Shown here in pieces: positions 6,838-7,016 of a DNA stretch of 7,016 nt. This DNA is from JAOAHC01 sp964593045 (lineage in GTDB: Bacteria > Bacillota > Clostridia > TANB77 > CAG-465). The notes beneath the pieces are model-generated. The model did no database searches. It was not told the origin of the DNA and saw only the letters and a program-made list of their open reading frames with translations. The position numbers and the translations under genes are program-made. Every line of letters starts with the position of its first letter. The first letter of the stretch is position 1. The DNA lies in NCBI GenBank assembly GCA_964593045.1, contig CAZQJQ010000037.1, positions 1 through 7,016 of the forward strand, written 5' to 3'.

Positions 6838-6861
6838 AGACTGAGGAAAAACCTTAGTTTT
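6838..6861 (+). other. Hairpin downstream of the nuclease-like gene
   Basis: AGACTGAGG (6838-6846) can pair with CCTTAGTTT (6852-6860), with two G-U pairs, around an AAAAA loop. The last strand and the next base form a short TTTT run (6858-6861). It starts 11 nt after the stop codon at 6824-6826. As a terminator it is weak because the U-run is short and partly inside the stem. It may protect the 3' end or belong to an alternative fold with the next hairpin. Confidence 0.5.
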
Positions 6862-6883
6862 CATATATCAACCTCTTATAATC

Positions 6884-6912
6884 GCCTCTACGAAAGTAGG
6901 GGCACTTTTTTT
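6884..6912 (+). terminator. Intrinsic terminator after the nuclease-like gene
   Basis: GCCTCTAC (6884-6891) pairs over 8 bp with GTAGGGGC (6896-6903), one pair being G-U, around a GAAA tetraloop closed by C-G. After AC comes a run of seven T (6906-6912). This is a strong Rho-independent terminator on the + strand. Confidence 0.93.
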
Positions 6913-6938
6913 CGTTTATATTAATTTAATATCGAATA

Positions 6939-6967
6939 TTGAATATCATTTTAAATTATGATAAAAT
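6939..6967 (+). promoter_or_regulatory. Candidate promoter of the gene starting at 6984
   Basis: TTGAAT (6939-6944) and TAAAAT (6962-6967) are 17 nt apart with an extended -10 (TGaTAAAAT, TG at 6959-6960), the same design as the promoter at 6125-6153. Transcription would start near 6974, only about 10 nt before the ATG. The leader would be very short and the start would cut into the ribosome binding site. In such AT-rich DNA chance is possible. Confidence 0.5.
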
Positions 6968-6983
6968 TAAAAAGGTGATAAAA

Positions 6984-7016
6984 ATGAAAATAATAATCAT
7001 TTTATTAATAATATAT
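6984..7016 (+). CDS. Start of a gene running off the window; hydrophobic N-terminus
   Basis: Only the first 11 codons are present, giving MKIIIILLIIY. The ATG is preceded by AAAGGTGATA (6971-6980), a good ribosome binding site, and by a candidate promoter. It follows the terminator at 6884-6912 and so opens a new transcription unit. One lysine followed by an all-hydrophobic run suggests a signal peptide or membrane helix. Nothing more can be said about its identity. Confidence 0.6.
   Translation, partial: MKIIIILLIIY

Noticed and set aside
6928..6946. AATATC/GAATAT repeats as an operator or SOS box
   Set aside because: They are short repeats of A and T that are expected by chance here, and they do not match the Gram-positive LexA box.
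1..7016. Search for CRISPR repeats, tRNA/rRNA genes, transposases, prophage or toxin-antitoxin genes
   Set aside because: No regularly spaced repeats, cloverleaf, rRNA-like sequence or mobile-element protein was seen. The window is almost fully filled by recognisable chromosomal genes.

Overview
The window is very AT-rich, and every convincing gene lies on the + strand. The standard bacterial code fits: TGA ends whiA, and tryptophan is encoded by TGG. The gene set (WhiA, Pol I, a membrane-anchored Slt-type transglycosylase, YebC) and the strong purine-rich ribosome binding sites point to a low-GC Gram-positive bacterium. I infer a Clostridia-like anaerobe; genus or order cannot be fixed from this stretch.

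Layout. Positions 24-5312 look like one co-transcribed block: whiA, hemW (4-nt ATGA overlap), polA (12-nt gap) and a small transglycosylase gene (10-nt gap). No terminator or promoter is visible inside it. The next two genes each have their own sigma-A-like promoter: yebC (TTGAAA-N17-TATAAT, start at 5367) and a gene for a membrane- or lipid-anchored staphylococcal-nuclease-like protein (TTGACT-N17-TAAAAT with extended -10, start at 6182). That gene is followed by a weak hairpin and then a textbook intrinsic terminator (6884-6912). A third promoter-like sequence and a good ribosome binding site precede a gene that starts at 6984 and runs off the window.

Functionally this is mostly core housekeeping: a WhiA-type DNA-binding regulator, a HemW-type radical-SAM heme chaperone, DNA polymerase I for repair and Okazaki-fragment processing, a cell-wall lytic enzyme, and a YebC/TACO1-family translation factor. 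I see no mobile element, CRISPR array, rRNA/tRNA gene or defence system.

The points worth a second look are: a WhiA about 60 residues shorter than usual, with the loss in its N-terminal half; a Pol I with a partly degenerate proofreading site and an internal clamp-binding-like pentapeptide QISLF; a nuclease-fold protein whose catalytic and metal-binding positions all appear substituted; a perfect 12-bp direct repeat at that gene's promoter; and a possible alternative RNA fold ahead of the terminator. None amounts to clear evidence of a new system.
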